Source: Litsea cubeba
Lineage: Eukaryota; Streptophyta; Magnoliopsida; Laurales; Lauraceae
Direction of reading: 5' to 3'
Length of the DNA: 64,000 nucleotides
Assembly (NCBI GenBank): GCA_012931725.1
Contig: CM022950.1
Span: 64,289,984-64,353,983, forward strand
This document shows positions 33,619-45,079 of this stretch, in pieces; position 1 is the first letter of the stretch; each line of letters starts with the position of its first letter. The position numbers and the translations under genes are program-made. Below the pieces are notes generated by a model. That model was not told where the DNA came from, searched no databases, and saw only the letters and a program-made list of their open reading frames with translations.

Positions 33619-36600
33619 ATGGGTGGTCCTGTGAAGGTTGCTGTGGCCGATGCAGTGATCACATGCATGTGGGTCTTCTGCGTCTCAACTCTGGGCGTCC
33701 TCACTTCCCTCATCTCCTCTGCCCTCCAGATCCAGGGCCTTCTCATACCCACCCTCCTCGTCACCACCTCTCTCGTCTTCCTCCTCGTCTTCGTCTTCGG
33801 CTTCATCAGCCGTGCCATGGGCGGAGCGAGCTTCAATCCCACAGGGACCGCCTCCTTTTATGCCGTCGGTCTTGGTGGGGACTCTCTCTACTCAATTGCC
33901 CTCCGCCTCCCCGCACAGGTCTCTACTTGACATTGACATGGCTTGTCTCTCTCTCTCTCTCTCTCAATATTTATATATATATGTATAGATCTCTGCCACT
34001 AAACTGAAAAATACGAAGACGATGATGATGATGATTTATGAGGAGAAAAAAAGAACCCTCTTTTCCCCCTTTGGCCCCTTTCCTTTTCCCACTTTCCTTT
34101 TTTTTTTTCCGGAGATTTCAGTTCATCGCTTTTCTCTTCTCTCTCTGGATCTTCTGTAGTCATCCGTCGGTCGTTGTCCTCGATTTCGGTGGAGACTCGA
34201 AAAGTTTTTAAATCTTTTGAAGATGATAATCAATTGAATCCTAATTCAATTCCTTTTCAGTTTTCACTATTCATAAATATAAAAGAAGAAAGGATACCTG
34301 TTTTTCCTGCTTTTGAAAAAAAGAGAGTTGTAAAATGGAATCCAAACACGCGGACGGACTCTCCTCTCCTACTACTAGTATCAGAGTGACAGTGTAGCTA
34401 CTTCCTTGGGACGACGCCCGACTTTGTTACTCACTAGGAACGCTTATTATGTGTACATGGGCTGTTGTTTCCTGTTTTCTAATAAACACAACAAGCTCAA
34501 ACCATCCCATCATTAAAAATTAAATTTACCATCATCCTCTCCTTGCTGTTACTCTACTAGTACACCTATTATTTTATCTTTAGCATCATCTGGATCGTCT
34601 GGACGGACGAGCAGCTGGGGCTTCTATTGTATCATGGCATTTTTTTTTTTTTTTGAATTTATAACTTTTACAGGCGGCTGGGGCTGCAGCTGGGGCATTG
34701 GCAATCATGGAATTTATGCCTCTGCAGTACAAACATGTGATTGGGGGCCCTTCTTTGAAGGTCGATTTGCACACTGGGGCCATTGCAGAAGGGGTCTTGA
34801 CCTTTATAATCAGCTTTGCCGTTCTCTTCATAATCCTCAGGGGGCCAAATAGCCTACTGTTGAAGAATTGGTTGATTGCCATGTGCACTGTGTCTTTGGT
34901 TGTTGCAGGATCTTCTTATACCGGACCAGCGATGAATCCTGCCAATGTGAGTGTTTTTTTCTTCTTTTTCCAGATATTGTCGTCTTCATAATATTTTTAT
35001 TGATAATTCATCTCTCTTTTCTGAGTTTTTTTTTTTTTTTTGGTACTTCAATTCTGTACCAGCTGAGTAGGATTCATGGGAATCCTTTATATGGGTTTTA
35101 TATAACCAACTTGTATATATATATATATTTGCAAACTTCCTGAGGACCGTGCATGTATTTTCTGTTCATAGTCTCTGAGACCTTTTAATGTGCAGCAGTC
35201 AAGTTTCCCGAGTTGGACAACATTTTCTCAAAGCAGAATTTTGTCAAATAGCTTCAGATTACATATATGGTTCTATTTGTTGATTTTCATGCATGAGATT
35301 AAAATGCCTAAATATTCTTCCAAGTGTGGTTTCTGATGATCAACCACAAGTGCTCATGGTTATCTGCTTCCATAATGTTTCAGTCTCTGTTCATTGGAAA
35401 ATCTTTATTGTCCTCGGGATACACTCTTCCATTAGTAAACTTACCCAGATGGAGACGTAGTTATCTTTAATTTTGCCACTTGTACATGTTTTCCAAATCT
35501 AGAGGTATATTTAAGATTTTGATTGTCGTTTGAGATGGTTTAGGCATATGCCTACAAGATTGGAAATAACTGCCTACAAGATGTATCAAGGGTTACAAGT
35601 TTGAGGAATTAGAAGGGGGAGACAAATGAATATACCTTGAATGAAGTGGTGAGAAAGACATGATGGATTGTGGAGTTATGTGAACTTCACTTTAAATAGG
35701 GTTGAGTCCAAAAGTATAACCCGGGAAGCTGGCTTTAAATGGATGGGATGATGATGACCCAAGATTTGTTTCTTCTTGGCCCTTTTTTGGTTTGTCGGCA
35801 TATTTTAGATCAAGTAGGGATATTTGGGAACTGGGATATAAACCTCATGTGTTAGCACCATGTGCGTGATTTATAGTTGGTAAATTGGCCAACCGAACTG
35901 TGTCAACTGAACTCTTTGACTGATCCAAATCATGGGAAGAGTATGGGGAATGATCTGAGTGACACTATCTTACCTCGCTTGGCGTAGCTTCACCTAGGTG
36001 TGGATAAAGCCACTTGGACAATCCTCATGATTTAGCATTTTGATACAAGTGATGCAGTTTACGATATTTAGATCTGTTGGATGATTGTCGTTGTTCAGTT
36101 TAATAAACAACCCTGGTGCAAGTAGAATATGATGAAGAAAAGACATTCGTTGTAGATATGAAAGGGGAAGAGATAGTAGAGGAGTGGAGTACCTTTTAGA
36201 ATGAGACGAAAATAACAATATAGTTTTGATGAGTCCACCCACTGGAAAGAGAAGGGGAAGTGAGATGACCGAAGAACATCTTAATGAAACAACACAATTT
36301 ACTTTACCCATGACTTTCCTTGCACTCTTTTTAAATGTTATCAAGAAAACTTCCGAAGGCAACTTTATATTTCTGAAAAAAGACTCAAAACCCAACTTAT
36401 CGTATGACTTCCTAGCGAAATCTTAACCAAATATAGTTTTTGAATTTAATTGTAATCCTAACAGAAGAATTTGTTTAAAAATGCACTTTTCTATTCTAAT
36501 TACATTCTTAAAGTGATTATATTTCTTAAAAGTTTTCCTACTCTCTTGTGAGTTGCACTCACCTGTATATATGCAGTTATCAGGTGTGCCCGGTGTGCTC

Positions 36601-38407
36601 AGGGTGGGACCCAACTGATGGTCCATCCGACTGGACCACACTCACACCCCACTGAATTTTACATGGACCTCGGGTTTTGCACCCATCCGAATGGACTGCG
36701 CCGTTAGATTGACTGCACACCCATCCGAATGGACCGTACACCGTTAAGACTATGGGGCCCGGATGGAGATGATGGGGTTTAGGGATGGGGCTATTTTTTT
36801 ACAGAGATGAAGTGCTCAGGGAGATCTTTCGATCCCCTCAGGTCCCAATCCCAGGTGGGGCCCCATGTTAAGGGTTGCACACTGATCGAGTGCGTGAGTC
36901 TCGCACTAGATTAGTACTATATAAATATAATAGCGCCCTAAGTTTTTGGCTTATTTAAAAAAAGGACATGAAAAATAAAATGTTTTCAGTGTGAATCCTA
37001 CGATTTATTTGTAAATGGGGTTCGTTGCATAGATACAAATCGTTTTCTTTAAGATTCAGGATTTGGGATTCGAATCGTAGGATTCTGATAACTATGCTTG
37101 GGTGCATTTTTCAGTGAGAAACTCTTAGATGCAAACACAAATGTTCACCATATGATTTGGAATTTTACGCTTTTGTGCAAGCAGTGCGACCTATGATACC
37201 TAGATACTTGTACAAGTGATAAGACACTTGTATTGGTACTTGATGCTACACCGATACTACTAGGGAACAAGTTAACATATCCTACGTAGCGTCTAGGCGG
37301 CCTAAACGCTACGCAGCGGCTAAAATGTCCAATTGCCTTACCAGCTGCTCCTCCACCTGCAGATAAAATCATTGATATTCTTGATGATGAGTTTGTTTCT
37401 ACTTGTCAAGGAGGATTTTAGAAGTTCCTTGTCCATTGGCGGAATCATCCAATCTTTGATACTAAATGGATTTCTGCTACCGACTTCTAGCACCTGAATC
37501 CGGATCTCCATGAATATTATCAAGTATTAACTCGCTTGAGTCGAGTTTCTCAAAGCCGAGGAGAGTTGATGCAGTACATACCAGGCCCAAGAAGTTAACT
37601 GGGCTAATCCATTGACCCATAGGCTATGATGCCCGGATACGGACACGGGACACGGGAACGAGCGTCCGATACGTCAACTTCAAAATTTTAGGATACGGAT
37701 ACGGGTACGGCATTCCTAGAAATATATAAATATAAATATTTAGTTAGGGATTTATTTTAGGTGGAATGCTTATTTTATCTCAATTTAGAGATCAAATATT
37801 ACAAGGCCCACTGTTTGTTTCAAATTTTCAATGAGGTGGGCCTCACAATACAATATCTCAGCATAGAAAAAGAGAAAAAAAGAAAAGTGGGCCGAGTGGC
37901 TAATTGGATCAGTAGCCCAACGTTAAAAAGAGAAGAAAAGAAAAATGGGCTGTGGCTGACGGGCTCAATAGCCCAACATTAAAAAAAGAGAGAAACAAAA
38001 AAAGCCCAACGCCCATACTTGTTTATAACAGCGATGGTTCTGTTCGCCCTTTTCGTTGGCATCTCTAGGGCACGAACGAATGAAAGAAAAAAAAAACGAA
38101 GAAAGAAGAAGAAAGAAGAAAGAAGAAAGAAGAAAGAAAGGAGGAAGAAGAAGAGGAGGAATACCTGGCAGTCTGGCACCTGGAGCTTGAAGCAGCAGCA
38201 GCAGTCGAAGAAGTAGCGGCAGCAGTAGAAGCAGAAGCAGCGGCAGCAGCCCCAGTCGAAGCAGGTGGGTCTCCTCCTCCTCTCCTCCTCATCCTCTTCT
38301 TCTTTTTTGTTTTCCTTTTGATCAAACTAAGAGAGAGGCAGAAATTGGGAGAAATGGAAAATCTGCAGAAGTATTGGGCGAAAAATAACACAAGCCGTAT
38401 CCTGAAA

Positions 38408-38449
<42 letters not shown>

Positions 38450-41400
38450 CGTATCCAAGCCGTATCTTGCGGTATCCCGTACCGGTATCCGTATCGGTAC
38501 GGGTACCACAGGTAATTTTCCGTATCCGGGTATCAGAGCCCATAGGTCAACCCAGTCCATTGCGTTTAGTCTACAAGCCCAATTTTGACCAAGAGCCACC
38601 GTGGCAACCTATTTTTATCCTATTTCTATTTTCAATTAATTAGAGACAATTTCTAATTCTTGTTTGATTAGGATTAGCTAGTTTCCTATTTTATTTTGAA
38701 AGTCCTGTTTGCTAAGGAATTATCATACTCCTTTATATATAGACGAGTACCTATTGTAATTGCTTATGCTTATTACAATCAATCAAATATTTCTCTGAGT
38801 TTTCTCTCAATTATGGTGAGTCTTATGGTCTTGAGTGTGCCCTAGTGGCTGAATCCATCCCTGGATTTGATCAATCTTGTGGGAGATTGATCTATTTTTC
38901 AGATCGAGGATCCGGGGTTGCGCCATGGATGAACAATGGATGATATGATAGATTGATTGCAACAACTAGCATTATTGTAGGCCAGGATTAAAAAATCAGA
39001 ATCGGGACCCGACTTGGCCATTGTCGTATCCGAGTTGACTTGCCCAAGTTGGATCGAGTCCCTGCAGTGCTAAAAAAATTTAAATAAAATGTTAAAAAAG
39101 GAAAAAAAATATTTAAGAACCCCATCTCTTCAATTCATCCCATCGCTCTTGTAATCTTATTCCCAGCCCTAGGCCCCATCTAACTAGTGAAGAAGAAGAA
39201 TAATGACATAGAAAAAGGGGGGAAAAGGAGGAGGAAGAAGAATAAGAAGAATGAAGCAGAAAAAACAGGGAAAAAGGAAGAAGAAGAAGAGGTGTACCAG
39301 AGCAACAAGCAACAAATTAAAGCAGAAGCAACCCAGCAGCCAACAGAGCAACAAAGTCCAAAGCAGCAGCAACAAGCCAGAAGCAGTAGCACCGTAGTCC
39401 AGAGCAGCAGCAGCAAGCCCGAAGTAGCAGCGACAAAGACATCTCTCTCCCTCTCTCTCACCGTAGTCCAGAGCAGCAGCAACAAGCCCGAAGTAGCAGC
39501 GACAGAGACATCTGTGTGTGTGTGTGTGTGTGAGACACAGGATAAACCTCCATATACCGAACCCGGAAACCCTCTCGTGGCCTTTTTTCCTCATCGCTCC
39601 TCAAAACGTTTGCCCTTTTCAGTTTTATAATGCTCTCTTCCCCCTCCTCCTATTTAAAGTCATTTTGCAAAAACAACCCTCTTGTTTATTTATTCATTTA
39701 TTTTTACTTGAGTCGAGTCTGACAAATCGTTCAAGGGGATGAATCAAATTGTATCATGAATCATAGGTTTTTTTTTTTAATTATATATTTTTCCTTTTAA
39801 AAAGGAAAAAAATAATTATTCATAATCCATCCATTTCCATCTATAGCAACATAAACACAATGACAAATAAGACTAATGCAATCATATGAACATCAGTTAC
39901 ATATATTATTATATAATAAATATTGAATAAATAGTTTAATATTTTTAAGTATCAAAGTTAGGGCTGAACAGGACCGGACCACAAAACCGGACCGAATTTG
40001 TGGTTTTAGTGGTCCAAATCCGGTCCGGTCCAGACCGGATTTGGAAAACCGGTTATATCCGGTCCGGTCCGGTCCAGGCCTTTTGGGATCCGGTCTGGAC
40101 CGGATTTATTAAAATAATAAGTATTTAATTTTTTTTTTTTAATATAAGATGAAAAATGATGATGATTATTTGGTTATTGCATAGGCTCAGACGTGGGCTA
40201 TAGGATCCACATCATACTCAAGCCCAGATTCAAGCTCTTCAAAATGAAATAAGCCTGGACTTGAGCAAAGGTAGGCCTGGCCCAAACATGGCTCTTTGAT
40301 TGCCCTATCTGTGGAGCAACAAAAGAGCCTTGACATGACTGATTGAAACAGGAACTGCCAGCAGTGCATCAGGCAACTACCATTGGTGAGAATTTTTACT
40401 ATTGCCAATCTATGCTACCGCCTATGTCCTACCTAATAGATGGTCTGGATCATCTTGGTATAACCCACATTCACATCAACCCAATACAGGACCTAATATG
40501 AGGCATGGATTCAGCCCATGAGCCTGAGTTCAGGCCTGCGCCCAGCCCATTTGCAACATACATACACTCCATGTATTGAAAATGAAAAAAAAAAAAAAAG
40601 CTTAGAAAAAAAAAATTGAAACCGGTCTGGACCACTTATAAGTGGTCCAACCGGACCGTTTCGGACCGGTCCGGTCCACCTTTTTGGGCCGGACCGGAAA
40701 TCCGGTCGTGCAGCCTAATCAATGTTACTAGGAAACATAAATATGTTGCAATAGCCTTTATCCTTATTCTTTGGGGCTATCTTTAGATTAAAAAATAAAA
40801 TAAAAATCTAAATAATCAACCTTACATGGTTAGGATGTTTCTTGAAGTTAAAAAGGTGTTCGTGGAGAAATATGAAAATAGAATAAAATGATACAAGACA
40901 AAACCCCATACGTAGAATCAACTGCTTTAGTCACATGCTTGTTTCTTATTTATCTCTAGGCCTCCGCACAAATTGCAAAAATTCTTAAGAGTTTTTGCTA
41001 ACCACTAAATAACCTTTTAAAATTAGAAATCCTAACAAAGAAAAAAGAAAGAAAAAAGGTAAAAGATTAACCTCTTGGCTATGACTATTTTTGCTTAGCC
41101 AAATCGCTTGAATGGTAAGATTCAATGAAACAAGTATTGAATCGTAAGATTCACAATTGTATTGAATCGTAAGATTCGTTCATAAATTAGATTTGTTGCA
41201 TGGATAAGAATCTTTTTCTATAGGACTCAATACAAATCATAGGATTCGGGATATGAATTGTATGATTTTGACAACAATGGTTGTAGGGTCGGTTCTTCAC
41301 CAAACTCTAAATGCGATCTTCCACCATGGGACTTCTGACAACAAATGTATCTTGGATTTTCCTCTGCTATATCTTTCCTCTGCTGTATCATCCTCGTTTT

Positions 41401-43743
41401 CATAAATAAGGCCTTCTGACGATGGGATAAAGCTTGAGATGATGATGATGGCCTTGTGATAGTAGGTCATGTATTGATGAATCTTCCACAGCTTAGTTCT
41501 CTCTTTTTCAGAAGAAAAAAAAAAGACCCTTAGTTCTCTCCATCCAGAGAAAGGCCATTCTCAACAGTTTCTTGTTCATTTTCTTCTCTTACACCCATCA
41601 ATTGCCAATGTCGTTTTTCAGTCTCCCACTGCATCAGCTCACTCAAAGCTGTATATATTGGTTCACTTAAACATTGATTCTTGAATTATATATGGATGAG
41701 AGTTTTTTTTTTTTAGTTCCCTAATCTCACATCTGCCAGTAGATAGCAATTTCGCTGATTATTACCAGTGTAGTTCACAGGATGCTGGGTCTTTCATTGG
41801 TTAGCCTGATCCCGCTTGATAGATGAACTTGGTGCACAAGCAGAATATGATAAATTTAGTTACATATATTAATGAAGAGATTGTAGAGGAACACAGTTAT
41901 AGCAAGGGAAACAGAAGAATAGACTGTTTTGGTGAGAGTCCACCGAGAGAGCTTGTAGAATAACATTAAAATAACACAAGTCCTTCTAAATTCGTCATTT
42001 TCTTTGCACCCTGTTTATAGCATCCAAGAAAACCTTAGAACACAACATTCCACTACAGAGTCATAATCTGACGTACCATAAAACCAAACCTTAAGCTGTC
42101 TTAACAGAGAATAGACTTCTAATTGATTTCTACTTCAAGCAGTTGTGACTTGTCTAAAAAGTACATTTTTGTATTCTGATTATGTTATAAAATTAATTAG
42201 ATTTCCTTACCATAGTTGTAATGATTAATAGATCCTTGTGGTAGTGGGTCAATGTGTGTCATGGGCCCACACATGTTATCTAATCCACCCACATGGAGCT
42301 GCATCAGTAAGTTAAGTGAGGCTTATGTGTATGCTTTCTAATCATTCGTCAAAATCAAACATGACAACTCTGTTAGGATTTTAAGTGTTGGCTAAATTCA
42401 TGGGTTGGACAACACTCTGGGGCTTTTGAGTTGTAATCTTTACTGAAGATGGAAGACCAAAAGGGACTCTCCAAGAAAGATGGCTTCAGGATTTATACGG
42501 AGCTTCCTTTTGTGAACTCATGAGGACTACCATACACAAGAATCACCTTTCCATACCATGACACGTTGTGGACTCTTTGGAATTTTTTATATAAGATGTT
42601 TCATGGTGTCATCATCATATGGTAAGTTAATTTACATGTGTCATCATCATATGGGCTTTTGACATCACATGGGAATTAAAGAAATAAAAAGAGAGTCTCA
42701 GATGATTCAAATTGCTTGCAAAGCTACCGAAACAGAGACAGTACAAGACATCTGACACAGTTTCGTTCGGCGGAGACAGTACCTCATCCGCTCGAGCGGA
42801 TGAAGGGTCCGCTCGAGCGGACAAGGCGCAGGGAGTCCGGGGAAATTAAAATTATGTTATTTTAATTGTGCTCAAACTGATGGTTTTAATCCTAATCAAA
42901 TTAGGAAATATTAAGCACGTACCAAGGGCTATTCCAAAGACACACCTCACCTCTCAAAGTGCTGAGTTAGAGATTTGATTGAGAGAATTCTTTTCTAGAG
43001 ATTTATTAAGAAGTTGTGCTGACTAGTTCTCTAGAGCTAAAGTCTTCAGCATCCTTTGTAGAAGATTGTCTTCCTGCGTAGAAGATTTGAGGAGTCAAGT
43101 GCTGGATTGAGTCTGTTGCAATCAGCGGTGTGAAGTCGTTGAAGCGTGAAGCGACACAAGGTAACTTCAGTCCTTAGGTAGGGGATATCTGGGGAGGAAA
43201 TCTGAGTTTCTTGTAATTGCGAGATTCATAGTGCTTGATTATTGATCCAGGTTGGATCGGTGGTTTTTTACCCGGTTAGGGTTTTCCACCTAAAATTTGG
43301 TGTTCTTGTGGTGTGTGCTTGAGTTTTATTTCTGCTGCATAATTTTTATTAATTTGCACACTTTTTGTCTGATTATTTGAGTAGACCAATCTAGAAATCG
43401 GGAACCCCTAAATATTTTTCAAACTCCATGGAAGAGATAATGCTGCATTGGAAGGAGCTGACCTTAATAAAAGTAACTATTCAAAAAAAAAAAAAAATCA
43501 AATCAAACATGACAGAAGAAAAGAAAAGGAAATGGAAATTGTTCCCTGTCACAACTACAATCTGTGGGCTTGAGTAACTTCACCTATAAAAAAACTTATA
43601 AAAAATTCGAAGAGGAATAGATATTGAAGGGGACAAAAAACATAAACCATAACTCCTTTTTAATTTTATTCCTAAATTAGATACCTTTCTATTTTTTTCT
43701 TCTTGCTGCTTATTTGTTGTATTAGTAAGAAAGTTTACCGCTA

Positions 43744-43794
<51 letters not shown>

Positions 43795-44501
43795 CTTTTA
43801 GTCTCTTGCTTTACTTTTTAAATAATTAAGTGGAAGACATGGATTTTTAGGGTTTTTATATCTTAGTTATTCTTACTTTTCTCTTCCTTTTTCTTTTCTT
43901 AAATTTATAGAAAAGTTCCCCTTAACACACACAGATATTGAAGCCTTTATGCATACTTGTACACTGCCCACCCACCTACCCACACACACAAAAATACCAA
44001 GCCTTCGATTTGTTTTGACCTTTTCCCCTAATTCGTCCACAATTTTCGCAACTCTAATTTCATCTAAAAAGTCATCCCCACCTTAAATTTCTATCATAGA
44101 TCTAACTCTAGCTCTCTGTTTACCCCTAATTCCCATCCGATAACCCATAATAGCTACGCTAAGCACAAATTCAGTCAAACTGTGGCATCGATTTTTCCAT
44201 TGCTATCAATGTAGTATATACTGCTCCAAGTTCTTTTACAAGTTGTTTTTCTTGATATATTTTCATTTATGTTGTCTCACTTTTGAGTACTGCTGATGAT
44301 GCTTCTGATTCATTTACCTTAGACTTTGAGCCTAAAAGGTGTTGTTGGATTGTGCAGGCCTTTGGTTGGGCATATGTCAATAACCGCCACAATACATGGG
44401 AGCAGCTGTATGTTTACTGGGTTTGCCCCTTCATTGGAGCAGTTCTTGCTGCTTGGACTTTTCGTTTGGTCTTTCCTCTAGTGAAGCAGAAGAAAGCCTG
44501 A
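33619..44501 (+). CDS. SIP1: SIP1-type aquaporin (small basic intrinsic protein), three exons, complete
   Basis: Exons are 33619-33918, 34674-34946 and 44358-44501, all joining in frame to 238 aa with TGA at 44499. Donors GTCTCT and GTGAGTG and acceptors TTTTACAG and TTGTGCAG are standard. It is a six-helix membrane channel for water or small solutes. The first NPA-type motif is NPT (residues 73-75, SFNPTG) and the second is NPA (188-190, AMNPAN); NPT in loop B is typical of SIP1 proteins. Other conserved stretches are LPAQ, ALAIMEF, IGGPSLKVDLHTGAIAE, AFGWAY and WVCPFIGA. The C-terminus is lysine-rich (KQKKA), fitting a KxKxx ER-retrieval signal and the ER location known for SIPs. Length is normal (about 240 aa). 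All exons are open and no defect is seen; the odd part is the 9.4-kb second intron. Confidence 0.96.
35530..35770 (+). pseudogene. LINE-like ORF2 C-terminal relic
   Basis: The plus strand reads RWFRHMPTRLE..., then GIRRGRQMNIP and M-x-WW-x-RH. This resembles the RWFGH...GxRRGRGRPKKTW region at the end of many plant LINE reverse transcriptases, heavily degraded. Confidence 0.5.
36595..36850. repeat. dispersed repeat core, copy 2
   Basis: AACTGATGGTCCATCCGACT, two CATCCGAATGGAC blocks, GGGGCCCGGATGGAGATGAT and a T-run then CAGAGA. The order matches 10280-10620 and 51780-51985. Confidence 0.6.
37624..38538. mobile_element. hAT-like non-autonomous element (GGATACGG-type)
   Basis: The left end CTATGATGCCCGGATACGG and the complement of the right end, CTCTGATACCCGGATACGG, match at 17 of 19 bases. 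A perfect 8-bp TSD, CCCATAGG, lies at 37616-37623 and 38539-38546. Subterminal DNA is rich in GGATACGG/CCGTATCC (37630-37715 and 38450-38525). The interior has GAAGAA and CAG/GCAGCA simple repeats and a C39 tract; no transposase. Confidence 0.87.
38410..38448. repeat. 39-base poly-C tract
   Basis: An uninterrupted C run inside the hAT-like element, next to its right subterminal repeats. Confidence 0.9.
38985..39770. mobile_element. possible hAT-like element (GAGTCC-type) with simple repeats
   Basis: ATTAAAAAATCAGAATCGGGACCCGACTT resembles the end at 9391. It is followed by GAGTTGACTTG/GGATCGAGTCC motifs, a GAAGAAG tract (39187-39300), CAGCAG repeats (39300-39495) and (TG)n at 39512-39530. 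TTGAGTCGAGTCTG near 39710 may be the opposite end; no TSD was found. Confidence 0.35.
39959..40717. mobile_element. hAT-like non-autonomous element (CCGGTCCGGACC-type)
   Basis: The left end is TAGGGCTGAACAGGACCGG; the complement of the right end is TAGGCTGCACGACCGG, so the TIR matches with one gap. An 8-bp TSD with one mismatch (ATCAAAGT/ATCAATGT) lies at 39951-39958 and 40718-40725. Both ends are packed with CCGGTCCGG and GGACCGG motifs (39970-40105 and 40620-40705). The interior is non-coding. Confidence 0.83.
42371..43421 (+). mobile_element. solo LTR with perfect TSD
   Basis: It starts TGTTAGGATTTTAAG, ends ATATTTTTCA, and is flanked by TSD AACTC at 42366-42370 and 43422-43426. The 3' half is close to 3660-4110. 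It holds two copies of the palindrome CCGCTCGAGCGG near 42790 and 42813, at the place where the other copy has CTCGCTATAGCGAG. Confidence 0.82.
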
Positions 44502-44602
44502 GAGAAAGTGACATCATCCAACTGCTTGTATTAAGCTCTTTTAGTATGAAATATAGACCACCCATTCTAAGAAAAAGGACTGGTACTCTAGTTTTCTTTT
44601 AT

Positions 44603-45075
44603 TCTCTTTTTTTGGGTCTTATTATTGCCAATCCGTTCTGATTAGTGTTAAAAAGATGGGTTGTATTGTCATGTCCATTAATGAATATCTTTAGTGGCAC
44701 TCAATACCAACTGCTGCTAGTTCTAGTTCTAATAAATGGGGGAATCGCCCAATGTGAAACTGTGGTGCAAAACCATTTACAAATTGAAAATGGGCCAACT
44801 TGAATTTGATGGGGACTGGAGAACTACTCTTTTATGTCTTATTATTGTCAATCCATTCCTCTGGCTAGTGTTAAAAGATTGTTATGTATTTGTTGTCAAT
44901 CCATTCCTCTGATTAGTGTTAAAAGATTTATGTCCATAAATGAATATCCTTATTGGCACTCCTTAATACCAAACTGCTGCTCAGTTCCTAGTTTTAGGAA
45001 ATAAGGAAATCATCAATCTGAAGTTGTGGTACAAAACCATTTACACTAAAAAATGGGGCCAACTTGAATTTGATG
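44603..45075 (+). repeat. tandem duplication just downstream of the SIP1 stop codon
   Basis: About 44603-44805 recurs at about 44830-45072: TCTTATTATTG...CAATCC, GATTAGTGTTAAAA, ATGTCCAT.AATGAATATC, ACCAAACTGCTGCT, TACAAAACCATTTACA and GGGCCAACTTGAATTTGATG. An AATAAA hexamer occurs in unit 1 at about 44731. The second unit has a further small internal duplication of CAATCCATTCCTCTG. It probably covers the 3' UTR or its end. Confidence 0.85.
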
Positions 45076-45079
45076 GCTC

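Larger units (their letters stand above)
37335..38925 (+). mobile_element. 3' end of a chromodomain gypsy element: integrase tail plus LTR
   Basis: 37335-37530 encodes KIIDILDDEFVST, KFLVHWRNHPIFDTKWISAT and LNPDLHEYY, the chromodomain tail of chromovirus integrases, with in-frame stops. A purine-rich GCCGAGGAGAG follows, then the LTR from TGATGCAGTA (37567) to GTTGCGCCA (38925). The LTR shares both ends and its 3' third (TGCCCTAGTGGCTG, GGGAGATTGATCTAT) with the LTRs at 55771-56174 and 58687-59064. It is interrupted by a hAT-like element at 37624-38538. The 5' part of the element is gone. Confidence 0.8.
34947..44357 (+). other. intron 2 of the SIP1 aquaporin, 9.4 kb, transposon-filled
   Basis: It begins GTGAGTG and ends TTGTGCAG. 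It contains a LINE relic, the 3' end of a chromodomain gypsy element with a nested hAT-like element, a second hAT-like element, a solo LTR and several simple repeats. Sequence at about 36090-36530 is a diverged relative of 41820-42210. The remaining DNA is AT-rich without recognised features. Intron 1 is 755 bp and free of recognised transposons. Confidence 0.9.

Noticed and set aside
33582..33842. 86-codon minus-strand ORF
   Set aside because: Shadow of SIP1 exon 1.
39187..39630. 147-codon lysine/glutamine-rich ORF
   Set aside because: GAAGAA and CAG simple repeats inside a probable transposon; no conserved domain.
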